From a bacterium (GTDB taxonomy: Bacteria; Electryoneota; RPQS01): 64,000 bases of DNA. Of this stretch, positions 19,725 through 28,559 are shown piece after piece. The stretch lies in the NCBI GenBank assembly GCA_016721565.1, contig JADKHW010000008.1, positions 1 to 64,000 on the forward strand, written 5' to 3'. Each line of letters begins with the position of its first letter. The stretch's first letter is position 1. Both the position numbers and the translations under genes were made by a program. Under the pieces are notes generated by a model. That model had not been told where the DNA came from. It worked only from the letters and a program-made list of their open reading frames with translations, and searched no databases.

Positions 19725-20825
19725 TCACCCCTTGATTGCGTGATAAATGTTTTCGCCAAACAATGTCATGACGATCATATACGCGGCAATCGCCGAAGCA
19801 ATCCACCGCATTGTTTTGTGACTTGTGCCCTTAAAGATCCACGGCGCGGCAAACAAACCAAGCGTTGCGAACGTCATGACTACAATGATCACCCAAAACG
19901 GCAACAGCTCCATCGGATAATAGACAAAGTAGAAATACCACTCAGGTTTGATACCGTCGGGTGTCGAACCTAAGGCATTGTAGGGTTCCAACAGTGGATA
20001 AGGAAATAATGAATCAAACGGCAGACACAATGAGAGAATGAATAGCACAAGGAACGCGATTCCCCATTCCTTGAAATCCTTAAGAATAAATATCGGGAAG
20101 AATTTATCTTTGCGGCGCGGCTTGTCTTCAATGCCGGGACTCATACCGTGCAACTGAACTGAAAGAACATGCAGACCTATCACTCCGAAAATCATTAAAG
20201 GTAGGATTACAACGTGAAGTGCAAAGAATCTGCTGAGAGTTGCCTGGCCGATTGCTGGCGCGCCTTGAATGGTCACGCGCACATCCTCTGCAAGATGTGA
20301 AAGTGCTGCTGGGAGATACTGACCCATTTGATCAATGGACGCCAAACCCACTTTGGTTGCATTCACAGCGATTTGATTCCACGGTAGCAGATAACCCGTG
20401 AATCCAAATCCAAAAGTGATCAGGAGCAGAAGTACGCCCGCAATCCACGTGATTTCGCGCGGCTTCGCAAACGCTTTCATGGCCAGCGCACTGAGCATGT
20501 GCGCAATGACGCAGAAGATCATGAATGAAGCGGACCATGCGTGTAGATTTCGAATCAACGCTCCCATCGTCACGAAATGCGTGATGTACTCTACGGACTC
20601 ATGCGCTTCGCTAACCGTCGGTTCGTAATAAAACAGAAGCATCATCCCTGTAAAGACTTGGATGATGAAAAAGAAAAGCGCAAGTCCACCGACGTAGTAC
20701 CCCCATGACATGCGATGAACCGGAACCTCCTTTTCCGTGATCATGTGACGGACGTCGAGCTTGTGCAACGGTATTCGCGACGCGATGAAGTCAAACAAAG
20801 TACTGACGAGTGGCTGTTTCATCAC
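19725..20825 (-). CDS. Cytochrome b (b6-like, Rieske/cytochrome b complex)
   Basis: 366 residues with about 8 membrane helices: a cytochrome b N-terminal part plus a subunit-IV-like C-terminal part. Haem His pairs are in LHAWSASFMIFCVIAH (13 residues apart) and LHVVILPLMIFGVIGLH (14 apart), the b6 spacing. The quinol-site motif appears as KPEWYF (PEWY type). The start codon overlaps the stop of the narI/Rieske gene (ATGA), so the two products are probably made as partners. It should pass electrons between quinone, the Rieske domain and the neighbouring cytochrome c. Use of a b-type complex gene inside a nar operon is known from other lineages, but the exact circuit here is inferred. Confidence 0.93.
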   Translation of the reverse strand: MMKQPLVSTLFDFIASRIPLHKLDVRHMITEKEVPVHRMSWGYYVGGLALFFFIIQVFTGMMLLFYYEPTVSEAHESVEYITHFVTMGALIRNLHAWSASFMIFCVIAHMLSALAMKAFAKPREITWIAGVLLLLITFGFGFTGYLLPWNQIAVNATKVGLASIDQMGQYLPAALSHLAEDVRVTIQGAPAIGQATLSRFFALHVVILPLMIFGVIGLHVLSVQLHGMSPGIEDKPRRKDKFFPIFILKDFKEWGIAFLVLFILSLCLPFDSLFPYPLLEPYNALGSTPDGIKPEWYFYFVYYPMELLPFWVIIVVMTFATLGLFAAPWIFKGTSHKTMRWIASAIAAYMIVMTLFGENIYHAIKG

Positions 20826-22138
20826 GCCTCCGCCGATAGCGATCTGACAATGAACAGCGAGTAACCCTCCGCTAGAGTCGGGTCAAGTCTTCCAGTCCTT
20901 GATCCGCGCGGACTTTCGGTCGCTACTTCGTTTCCCTGCTCATCACGCACGACCCACGCGATACGATCAAGCGGCGCCTTAGCAGGTGCGCCTTCATTGG
21001 GCATGCCAGTCTTGATGTCGAAGTATGAAACGTGACACGGGCAGAGAATGCGGCCGCTCGCATCAACTTGGTTTCCGACCGTGCAGCCTAAGTGCGTGCA
21101 CTTTGCAGACAGCAGCATGGGCCATCCGTCTTCTGCACGAAAGGCAAGTCCGGGGCGCATTGAGTAATCAATGAAGTACTTCCCGACTGTGCCGTTTAGT
21201 TCTGCGAGCTTCGCTACATAAATGTAATCACTGCGAAGTCGCTCAAGTTCAAGCTCTTTTTCCTCGGCAGTTAACTGCAAGCGGCGCAGGCGGGTTTCCA
21301 GTAGATTTGCTTCTTCGTCATGATGCAGACCGGGCATTTGGAAGAAACGGCCCAATTTGTCTAACACACCTACTGAGAGCAGAAGCCCGGCGGCGCTCAG
21401 CCCGAAGGCGGCTTTCAAGAAATGACGGCGCGACTCTTGCGTGACCCGCGCGGCGACCGCCTGATTGTTGCGACGCGGGTTGTTCCAAACAACTTTTTGC
21501 GGTGAGCGAAATAGGTACTGGAGCGGAACTGACACCATGTGGATCAGACGCGTAAACGGAAGCACGAGTAGAATGAGCCAAGCACCTACCACGTGAGCTT
21601 GGATCACAATCGGCATGTCGCGAATGACCGAAATTTCCGGACTGAAGGTAATTAGACTCCAAATGTATGGTGTCAATGTTCCCGTTGACCAACTCGCCCC
21701 CCAGCGATAGCCGCCAGCGACCATCAGCCCCAAGCCAACTTGCGCCAACAACAGAGCCGTTACGATGAAGTCGCCGATATGTGTAGACTTCTGCAATCGC
21801 GCGGAGGTGAGGCGACGATAAAAGAGCACTATCAGGCCGAGTAAACACATTACAGTAGCGGCAATACCTGTCATTTCAGCTAACGCGAGCAACAACGGCA
21901 CAGCCATCAATCGTTGCCACACGCCTGGCATCAGAAACGCAATGAAATGGCCAAGAAAGATAATCAAGATGCCAATATGCCATGGCGCGGAGCCCCACAA
22001 TAGCTTTTTGCCTTCGAGGAATTGCGAGGACAGTGATGAGATTCCGTATTGGTCATTGCGAAAGCGCCAGACTGTGCCTGCAACGCAGATCAAGATCGCA
22101 GCGTAAGGCAGACCGACAAATGCGAACAACTCAAGCAT
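20822..22138 (-). CDS. narI: Fusion of nitrate reductase gamma subunit (NarI) with a Rieske Fe-S protein
   Basis: 438 residues with two complete parts. Residues 1-225 are NarI: five helices with all four haem b ligands, H54 and H64 (10 apart, WHIGILIIFLGH) and H182 and H200 (18 apart), ending TRLIHMVSVPLQYL. Residues 235-260 are a twin-arginine signal/anchor (SRRHFLKAAFGLSAAG), as found at the start of bacterial Rieske proteins. A helical linker follows (about 275-310), then the Rieske domain with CTHLGC (347-352) and CPCH (366-369). NarI's C-terminus is cytoplasmic, so the internal Tat segment would carry the folded [2Fe-2S] domain across to the periplasm. Start overlaps narJ by 8 bases. The frame is unbroken over the join, so it is not an assembly fusion by frameshift. 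Confidence 0.92.
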   Translation of the reverse strand: MLELFAFVGLPYAAILICVAGTVWRFRNDQYGISSLSSQFLEGKKLLWGSAPWHIGILIIFLGHFIAFLMPGVWQRLMAVPLLLALAEMTGIAATVMCLLGLIVLFYRRLTSARLQKSTHIGDFIVTALLLAQVGLGLMVAGGYRWGASWSTGTLTPYIWSLITFSPEISVIRDMPIVIQAHVVGAWLILLVLPFTRLIHMVSVPLQYLFRSPQKVVWNNPRRNNQAVAARVTQESRRHFLKAAFGLSAAGLLLSVGVLDKLGRFFQMPGLHHDEEANLLETRLRRLQLTAEEKELELERLRSDYIYVAKLAELNGTVGKYFIDYSMRPGLAFRAEDGWPMLLSAKCTHLGCTVGNQVDASGRILCPCHVSYFDIKTGMPNEGAPAKAPLDRIAWVVRDEQGNEVATESPRGSRTGRLDPTLAEGYSLFIVRSLSAEA

Positions 22139-22667
22139 ATGTTGCCTCCTTCCCTGTTTCGGCGGCTACAACTGAGATAGTCGCCTTCATCAAGTAAGAA
22201 AATGGATTTGACTTTGAGTCCAAGAATTCGGCAATTTTCGCCATTCCCGGCAATAAGATGAATTGTGCGACTTCCTCGCGCGCGTCGTTCTCAGCGAATG
22301 GAAGAAAGCGAACGACAGTGCTCATATGATCCGCTGATTCACCCGAGACAGGGTAATCCGCAATGCGATACATATCTAACAGCCCAACCATGAGATGGGA
22401 TCGCTTGAAACTCTCGACGCCGAACAGGTGCACGCTCAGAGCGGGCGAGCACATCGGGTTCAGGTCAAATGTGCGTGTATAAAGCTCTTGTAGCTCGAAT
22501 GGGGACAGATCGGCGATCCCATCTCGAAATGCGCGCAAATATTTCGTAGATTTCTTGCTCAAGTCGGAATCGATAAGATTGTTTAACACAGACAAGTAGT
22601 CCGCTTGCGGATGACATAGGAGAATTGCCAGTTCCCGGCATGATAATTCTAATGATCTTGTCCGCAT
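22131..22667 (-). CDS. narJ: Nitrate reductase assembly chaperone NarJ
   Basis: 178 residues from the ATG at 22667, which overlaps the narH stop as TAATG. The frame is open to 22721, but the extra residues overlap narH. All-helical, with ELYTRTFDLNPMCSPALSVHLFG, the best conserved part of the NarJ/TorD group, and a C-terminal segment with FLDSKSNPFSYLMKA. NarJ binds apo-NarG and oversees molybdenum cofactor and Fe-S insertion before the complex joins the membrane subunit. Operon position between narH and narI is the standard one. Confidence 0.92.
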   Translation of the reverse strand: MRTRSLELSCRELAILLCHPQADYLSVLNNLIDSDLSKKSTKYLRAFRDGIADLSPFELQELYTRTFDLNPMCSPALSVHLFGVESFKRSHLMVGLLDMYRIADYPVSGESADHMSTVVRFLPFAENDAREEVAQFILLPGMAKIAEFLDSKSNPFSYLMKATISVVAAETGKEATYA

Positions 22668-24160
22668 TACACATTCCTTTCTGCACCGGACGTCGTGCCG
22701 AAGCCACAACTTCCTTTGCAATCCTGCACATCACACATACTGCCAATTGCTTCTTCGCGCTGTAGCGGTGGAAGCACGTAACGCTTATGCACTGTGGGTA
22801 CCGCCGTCAATAGATAGATTTCTTCTGCCTCCTCCGGCGTTGTACCGGCTTCGCGCATGATCCGCCTGACGCGATCATCCTGCAAGTCGCCGACTTCCTG
22901 CATGCGTTTGTAGTAGCGAACAGCCATGAGTTTCTTAAGCGACGCAGTCACGATAGCCTCGTTTCCTGCGCTGAACAATCGTGCCATATACTTGATTGAA
23001 AGTCGTGATTTGTCAAGCGAGGTGAAGAATGAATCTTCCGCGTGGTCGTATGGTTGATCGCCGTCTTTTCCCATCACCGGTAGCAATGGCGGAACATAAA
23101 AGAGCATCGGCATTGTACGGTACTCAATGTGAAGTGGAAGCGCAAGTTTCCATTGCACGACGTACTTATACACAGGTGATTTGCGAGCGGACTCGATCAT
23201 TTCGTCGCTGATGCCGTTAGCGCGAGCTGAAGCGATCACAGTTTCATCGTTGGGATCGCAGATGACATCTCGTTGTGCTTCTACGAGCAATGGGTCGGCG
23301 GTCTTCATCGCAGACTCGATTCGATCTGCGTCGTAGAGCAAGACACCGAGGTAGCGAATTCTTCCGACACATGAATGAAAACACGCAGGGGCTTGACCCG
23401 TCTCAAGTCGCGGATAGCAGAGAATACATTTCTCCGATTTTCCCGTCACCCAGTTGTAATAGATTTTCTTATAAGGACAAGCAGAAATGCAAGCACGCCA
23501 TCCGCGGCACACGTCCTGATTGATCAAGACAATTCCATCTTCACCGCGTTTGTAGAGCGCGCCCGAAGGACATGAAGCCACACAGCTCGGATTAGCGCAG
23601 TGATTACAGATGCGCGGAAGGTACATGAACGCGACGCGCTGAATTTCAAATAGTTGTTGACGTTCTTCAGGTGTCAGCTGGTCGTAGTTAACGTCGTTCG
23701 CAGCATAGAGCGGCGAACCGGAGAGATCGTCATCCCAATTCGGCCCGCGTTCAATTTTCATCTCTTCGCCGGTGATCTGCGAGATTGGCTTGGCAGTCGG
23801 CTGATCGTCACCTTCAGGTGCATCAAAGAGATTTTCGTACTCGTACGTCCATGGCTCGTAGTAGTCTTCCAATCCGGGTTGATTCGGATTATAGAACAGT
23901 TTTAACAGACCGCCCAATTTCGACTGTGACTTTAATTGCAGATTCTTGCCGCCGTTGAGCTTCCAGCCGCCTTTGTAGCGATCTTGATCTTCCCAACGAT
24001 GCGGAAAACCCGTGCCAGGCTTTGTTTCAACATTGTTCCACCACATGTACTCTGCACCGGACCGATCCGTCCACACATTTTTGCAGGCTACGCTGCATGT
24101 GTGACAACCGATGCATTTGTCAAGGTGAAACACCATGGAAACTTGTGCTCGAATATCCAT
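22667..24160 (-). CDS. narH: Respiratory nitrate reductase beta subunit (Fe-S)
   Basis: 497 residues, close to the family length of about 510. Four cysteine groups: CIGCHTCSVACKNVW (residues 16-30), CNHCANPSCVASCP (about 187), CRGWRACISACP (about 220, Trp in place of a Cys, as in the 3Fe-4S site of NarH) and CILCYPRLETGQAPACFHSC (about 247). It relays electrons from NarI haem b to NarG. The C-terminus carries an extra Cys-rich tail (MCDVQDCKGSCGFG). It lies 17 bases after narG and overlaps narJ by one base. Confidence 0.97.
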   Translation of the reverse strand: MDIRAQVSMVFHLDKCIGCHTCSVACKNVWTDRSGAEYMWWNNVETKPGTGFPHRWEDQDRYKGGWKLNGGKNLQLKSQSKLGGLLKLFYNPNQPGLEDYYEPWTYEYENLFDAPEGDDQPTAKPISQITGEEMKIERGPNWDDDLSGSPLYAANDVNYDQLTPEERQQLFEIQRVAFMYLPRICNHCANPSCVASCPSGALYKRGEDGIVLINQDVCRGWRACISACPYKKIYYNWVTGKSEKCILCYPRLETGQAPACFHSCVGRIRYLGVLLYDADRIESAMKTADPLLVEAQRDVICDPNDETVIASARANGISDEMIESARKSPVYKYVVQWKLALPLHIEYRTMPMLFYVPPLLPVMGKDGDQPYDHAEDSFFTSLDKSRLSIKYMARLFSAGNEAIVTASLKKLMAVRYYKRMQEVGDLQDDRVRRIMREAGTTPEEAEEIYLLTAVPTVHKRYVLPPLQREEAIGSMCDVQDCKGSCGFGTTSGAERNV

Positions 24161-24177
24161 TGTCCACCTTTACCAGA

Positions 24178-27100
24178 TTACTTTTCGAGTGTCTTGACAG
24201 CCACAAATGTATCGCGATTCACACCGGGAGGCCCCCAGTAGTTAAACGCGTAAGTAAATTGACCATAACCGCCAATCATAAAGAGCGGCTTAAGGCGTGC
24301 GCGGGTCAGGCTGTTATGGCCACCCGCTCGGCGATTTCCGCGCTCAGGAGATTTGGGGATTCCCAAGGTGCGTTCGGGCGAGTGATAGATGAAACACATG
24401 CCGCGTGGGATTCGCGCACTGACGTTTACACATGTACACACGACGCCGTGGTCATTAAATATTTCAACCCAATCGTTATCTTCAACTCCCAACAGTAGCG
24501 CATCTTTGTCATTGATCCAGATTGGATCGTGGCCGCGACTAAGTGTGCGCATTCTCAGCGTGTCACCGTACGTCGAATGGATTGACCACTTACCGTGTGG
24601 CGTCAAGTAGTTCAACACCAGCGTTCCGCCGCCGGGCTTGGACTGGGTTAAGTCGCCAAGGATTTCTCGCGCTGGCCGCGGTTTGTAGGTTGGAAGATTC
24701 TCACCATAAGCAATGTACGACTCATGATCAAGGTAATAATGTTGTCTGCCGCTGAGCGTGCGCCACGGCACAAGACCTTCAACATTTTGGCAATACGCCG
24801 AGTAAGTACGCTTGTCACTCGTTACACCGCTCCAGAATGGTGTCGTGAGAATCCGCCTGGGCTGCGTAGCGACATCATCAAAAGTAATACGAACAGAGCG
24901 AGTCTTCTCAGCGGCATGTGAATGATCTATGCCCGTGTTTATGGCTTCAGATTTATATGACCGAAACGCTAATTCGCCGTTAGTCTCAGGGGCAAAATTC
25001 AGAATAGCTTCGCACACAAGTAAGTCTTCGCGCAAGGATGGGTAAACTCCGCCGTCCCACTTCTCTGTCGGATTGTTCTCCATATAGGCATCGTACATAT
25101 CTGCCACCTCGAACTGAATGCCGTGCATTCCCAGTCCTTTGCGGAAATTAGGGCCGAGGCTGATGAACTTGTTAAACACATTCTTGTAGTCGCGCTTCAC
25201 GACCTTGATGATGGGCATCGTCTTGCCGGGGATCGCTTCGCACTCGCCTTTCGTCCAATCTTTGATTGAAGGCTGTGCTATTTCTGCGGGCGTGTCGTGG
25301 GCAAGCGGCGCTGTTACGACGTCTTCAATCGGGTCGGGCAGATAGCGCTCGGCAAGTTTCGACGTTGCCTTGGCTACTTCGCGGAAGATATCCCAGTCAC
25401 TTTTGGATTCCCAGCACGGTGGAACAGCAGCTTGCAACGGATGAATGAAGCTGTGCATGTCCGTCGAATTCAGATCGTTCTTCTCGTAGTATGTCGCGGC
25501 AGGGAGAATGATATCCGAGTAGAGCGCGGAAGAATCCATACGATAGTTCAAGTCCACGACGAGATCCATCTTGCCCAGTTCGACTTTATCATGCCAAACG
25601 ACGTCGTCAACCAGTTCCTTTGCCTGCTCTTTGGCAATAAGATTTGTGTGAGTGCCCAAGTAGTATTTCAGGAAATACTCGTGACCTTTGGCAGATGAAA
25701 GCAACGCATTGCCGCGCCAGATATAGAACAAACGCGGGAAACACTTCGGTGAGTCAGGGTCTTCAACTGCAAACTTCAACTTCTTGGCTTTCAGCCTATC
25801 CACGACGTTCTTAACAATTGACGCTTCGTCTGTTGCGCCGTTACTACGCGCTTCCTTTGCAACTTCAAGCGAAGATTGATCGAACTGCGGATATGAAGGC
25901 AACCAACCTGCGCGTACTGCCTGCACCTGTCTATCAATGGTATGTCCGTGCGCCATGCTATGAGAACGATCAGCGACCGGGCATATGTCATCGAATTTTG
26001 AATCATAGCGCCACTGATCGGAGTTCACATAGTGAAACGACGGCGTGTTTTGCAAACGCGGCGGCGCAGACCAGTCTGTGCCAAATGCAATCGGCGCCCA
26101 TGACGTCTGCGGAACGAGTTTCTCCTGACCGACGTAATGATTTAACCCCCCGCCGTTCTTGCCGATGCATCCGCAGAGCATAAGGCTCGATATAATCGAG
26201 CGGTAGATCAGATTGTTATGATACCAGTGATTAACACCAGCTCCTATGATGACGCTGCATTTCCCTCCGCTCTTTTCAGCAGTCGTTGCCCACTCACGGG
26301 CGAACCGTAACACAACGTCTCCGGAAACACCGGTGAATTTCTCCTGCCAAGCGGGTGTGTACGAATGCTCTGGTTCGTCATAAGGCGCAGGCTTTGATGC
26401 GACGCGATTTACGCCGTATCTGGCGACAAGCAACTCAAACGCCGTCGTGACATAGATCTCGCCATTGGGAGTCTTAATCTTTCGAACAGGAACTGACGAT
26501 TGTACCCAGTTGTCACCTTGTTCCGAAGAGAATTCCGGCAATGATACATTGACCATCTCATCTGTTTTGGGATCAAGCATCAGCAATGGATCGAACGCCT
26601 TGCCGGTGCGCTCATCCTCGAGTTTGAGGTTCCATTGACCTTTCTTTTCCTGCCAGCGATGGCCAATTGTGCCTTGTGGAAGCACGAGATCACCATTTGC
26701 CGAGTCAATCATGAAGAACTTCCATTGAGCATTCTCGATACTCTTGGTAACTTCTACTTGAGCAGCTCGCAAATATTGACCAGCTTTATAAGTTCCGTTA
26801 GTTTGTTTATGTAGCTCGACTAAGATTGGCCCGTCTGTGTATTGTTTCTGATAGTTCACGAAGAACGGAACAGTGCGCTCGACGTAATATTCGCGTAAGA
26901 TCGTGTGCCCTACTGCCATCCAGAACGCGGAGTCTTGTCCCTGATGAATTGGTACCCACTCATCCGAAACTTTGGAAACCATCGAGAAGTCCGGAGAAAA
27001 GACAACGACTTTTGCACCACGATGCCGGGCTTCCACCAAAAAGTGTGCGTCCGGAGTGCGCGTCATCAATACATTTGAGCCGACAACCGCGATGAAGTTC

Positions 27101-27792
27101 GATTTGAACCAATCGGCGCTCTCTGCGACATCCGTTTGCTCGCCCCAAACTTCCGGTGAAGCAGGCGGTAAATCGCAATACCAATCATAGAACGAAAGCG
27201 AAACGCCTCCCATCAGCTGCATGAAGCGCGCTCCGGCGGCGTAGCTAACCATAGACATGGCCGGGATCGGCGAGAATCCAGCAATGCGATCGGGGCCGTG
27301 CTTCATAACGGTGTGAATGTTCGCAGCCGAGAGAATCTCGAGCGCTTCATCCCAACTGAATCTGCGCAGCCCGCCTTTGCCGCGTGCAGTGTGATACCGC
27401 GTGCGTGATTCGGGATTGGAAACGATTGAGTTCCAGGCTGCAACCGGATCATCGGGGAAGTTTTGCTTGGCTTCGCGCCACAAGTCAATTAAGGCGCCGC
27501 GCACGTAAGGGTACTTGACGCGAATCGGGCTGTAAATATACCAAGAGTACGAAATGCCGCGTTGACAGCCGCGCGGTTCATACGGCGGAATATCCTTGTC
27601 AATAATCGGATAATCAAGCGCCTGCATTTCCCACGTGACAATTCCGTTCTTGACATAGATATTCCAACTGCAACCGCCCGTGCAATTGACGCCGTGGGTG
27701 CTGCGAATAATTTTATCATAAGACCAGCGGTTGCGGTAGAAATCTTCCCACTCCCGCTGTTTAGGATCAAATAGATCTGTAATCCAACTCAT
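24178..27792 (-). CDS. narG: Respiratory nitrate reductase alpha subunit (molybdenum)
   Basis: 1204 residues, close to the usual 1,240. No signal peptide, so it is a cytoplasmic enzyme. The N-terminal Fe-S site is of NarG type with His as one ligand: THGVNCTGGCSWN (H33, C37, C41) and EPRGCQRG (C76). The Mo-ligand Asp region reads SFYDWYCDLPPAS near residue 200. The C-terminus has GYGQFTYAFNYWGPPGVNRD. It reduces nitrate to nitrite with bis-MGD cofactor. Nitrite oxidoreductases are related, but the close match to E. coli-type NarG and the narHJI/narK context favour reduction. The start overlaps the stop of the dihaem cytochrome gene (ATGA). Confidence 0.97.
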   Translation of the reverse strand: MSWITDLFDPKQREWEDFYRNRWSYDKIIRSTHGVNCTGGCSWNIYVKNGIVTWEMQALDYPIIDKDIPPYEPRGCQRGISYSWYIYSPIRVKYPYVRGALIDLWREAKQNFPDDPVAAWNSIVSNPESRTRYHTARGKGGLRRFSWDEALEILSAANIHTVMKHGPDRIAGFSPIPAMSMVSYAAGARFMQLMGGVSLSFYDWYCDLPPASPEVWGEQTDVAESADWFKSNFIAVVGSNVLMTRTPDAHFLVEARHRGAKVVVFSPDFSMVSKVSDEWVPIHQGQDSAFWMAVGHTILREYYVERTVPFFVNYQKQYTDGPILVELHKQTNGTYKAGQYLRAAQVEVTKSIENAQWKFFMIDSANGDLVLPQGTIGHRWQEKKGQWNLKLEDERTGKAFDPLLMLDPKTDEMVNVSLPEFSSEQGDNWVQSSVPVRKIKTPNGEIYVTTAFELLVARYGVNRVASKPAPYDEPEHSYTPAWQEKFTGVSGDVVLRFAREWATTAEKSGGKCSVIIGAGVNHWYHNNLIYRSIISSLMLCGCIGKNGGGLNHYVGQEKLVPQTSWAPIAFGTDWSAPPRLQNTPSFHYVNSDQWRYDSKFDDICPVADRSHSMAHGHTIDRQVQAVRAGWLPSYPQFDQSSLEVAKEARSNGATDEASIVKNVVDRLKAKKLKFAVEDPDSPKCFPRLFYIWRGNALLSSAKGHEYFLKYYLGTHTNLIAKEQAKELVDDVVWHDKVELGKMDLVVDLNYRMDSSALYSDIILPAATYYEKNDLNSTDMHSFIHPLQAAVPPCWESKSDWDIFREVAKATSKLAERYLPDPIEDVVTAPLAHDTPAEIAQPSIKDWTKGECEAIPGKTMPIIKVVKRDYKNVFNKFISLGPNFRKGLGMHGIQFEVADMYDAYMENNPTEKWDGGVYPSLREDLLVCEAILNFAPETNGELAFRSYKSEAINTGIDHSHAAEKTRSVRITFDDVATQPRRILTTPFWSGVTSDKRTYSAYCQNVEGLVPWRTLSGRQHYYLDHESYIAYGENLPTYKPRPAREILGDLTQSKPGGGTLVLNYLTPHGKWSIHSTYGDTLRMRTLSRGHDPIWINDKDALLLGVEDNDWVEIFNDHGVVCTCVNVSARIPRGMCFIYHSPERTLGIPKSPERGNRRAGGHNSLTRARLKPLFMIGGYGQFTYAFNYWGPPGVNRDTFVAVKTLEK

Positions 27793-28559
27793 GCTATACC
27801 TCGTTGGCGCGAAAAACCGTTGCGCGAGCGTTTGCGATAAAGTCCGACTACCACGAGCAGGCTGATTACACCGAGCGAAGCTCCTATCATTGGCGCGTTA
27901 TCTTCCATGCTTGCAGTCGGCATCAATTCGGGAATGGATAAGTACTCTGCTAAGTGGACGGCTTCCTGTGCGGTTATCGGTTGGTTCTTATAGGTTCCGG
28001 ACATGACCAGAAATTGCGTTTGCTGAATTGCCGAAATCATAGCTACTTTGCCCATGCGTGTATGCAAATTGGTCAAATCAGGGCCGAACGTTCCGCCTTG
28101 CGCACCTGCTCGATGGCACGTTACGCAGGCGATGCCGCCGTTAGTGAACTGAGTCGTACCTTCAAACAACTTCTTGCCAATGCTCTCAGAAGCTGGATCG
28201 AGCGTAGCAGCAACGGCTTTGCTGGCTAGTTCTTGAGCAATGCGAATCCGATCTTGCGCACGTGAATCCTGTAATAGCTCTACGAACTGTGCAATTTCAT
28301 TCTCAGATAACGGCCCGACGCGCGGTTCCATCAGTTTAACCTTGGCCGCGAGTTCTGGCTTTGGCCAAGCGCGCGTAGGCAACAAGTCCGGACCGGTGAG
28401 TTTGCCGCCGCCGACCGTATGACAGCCCGCACATTTCTGTGCGTAATTTTGTGCAGCAACATCAACCTGAGTCGTTGTATCCAATACCTGAAGCGAGTCG
28501 GGTGTTTGCGCATGCCCCAACGATGACAATAGTGTGAACGCACCAATGAGAGCGAGCAC
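27789..28559 (-). CDS. Dihaem cytochrome c, first redox gene of the nar operon
   Basis: 256 residues from a GTG at 28559. Signal peptide ALIGAFTLLSSLGHAQ, two c-type haem sites (CAGCHTVGGGK near 42 and CVTCHRAGAQGG near 145) and a C-terminal helix followed by RKRSR, a membrane anchor. Position before narG recalls NarC-type cytochromes of Thermus-like nar operons. The annotated start lacks positive residues; the in-frame codons just upstream (V-K-T-R-I) would supply them but contain no usual start codon before a stop. The neighbouring MOSC frame runs 229 bases into this gene. Confidence 0.88.
   Translation of the reverse strand: MLALIGAFTLLSSLGHAQTPDSLQVLDTTTQVDVAAQNYAQKCAGCHTVGGGKLTGPDLLPTRAWPKPELAAKVKLMEPRVGPLSENEIAQFVELLQDSRAQDRIRIAQELASKAVAATLDPASESIGKKLFEGTTQFTNGGIACVTCHRAGAQGGTFGPDLTNLHTRMGKVAMISAIQQTQFLVMSGTYKNQPITAQEAVHLAEYLSIPELMPTASMEDNAPMIGASLGVISLLVVVGLYRKRSRNGFSRQRGIA

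Noticed and set aside
24178..27792. Nitrite oxidoreductase (NxrA) instead of nitrate reductase
   Set aside because: Sequence motifs and the narHJI, narK and RIC neighbours match the NarG respiratory group; no sign of a periplasmic export signal. Reverse operation cannot be excluded from sequence.
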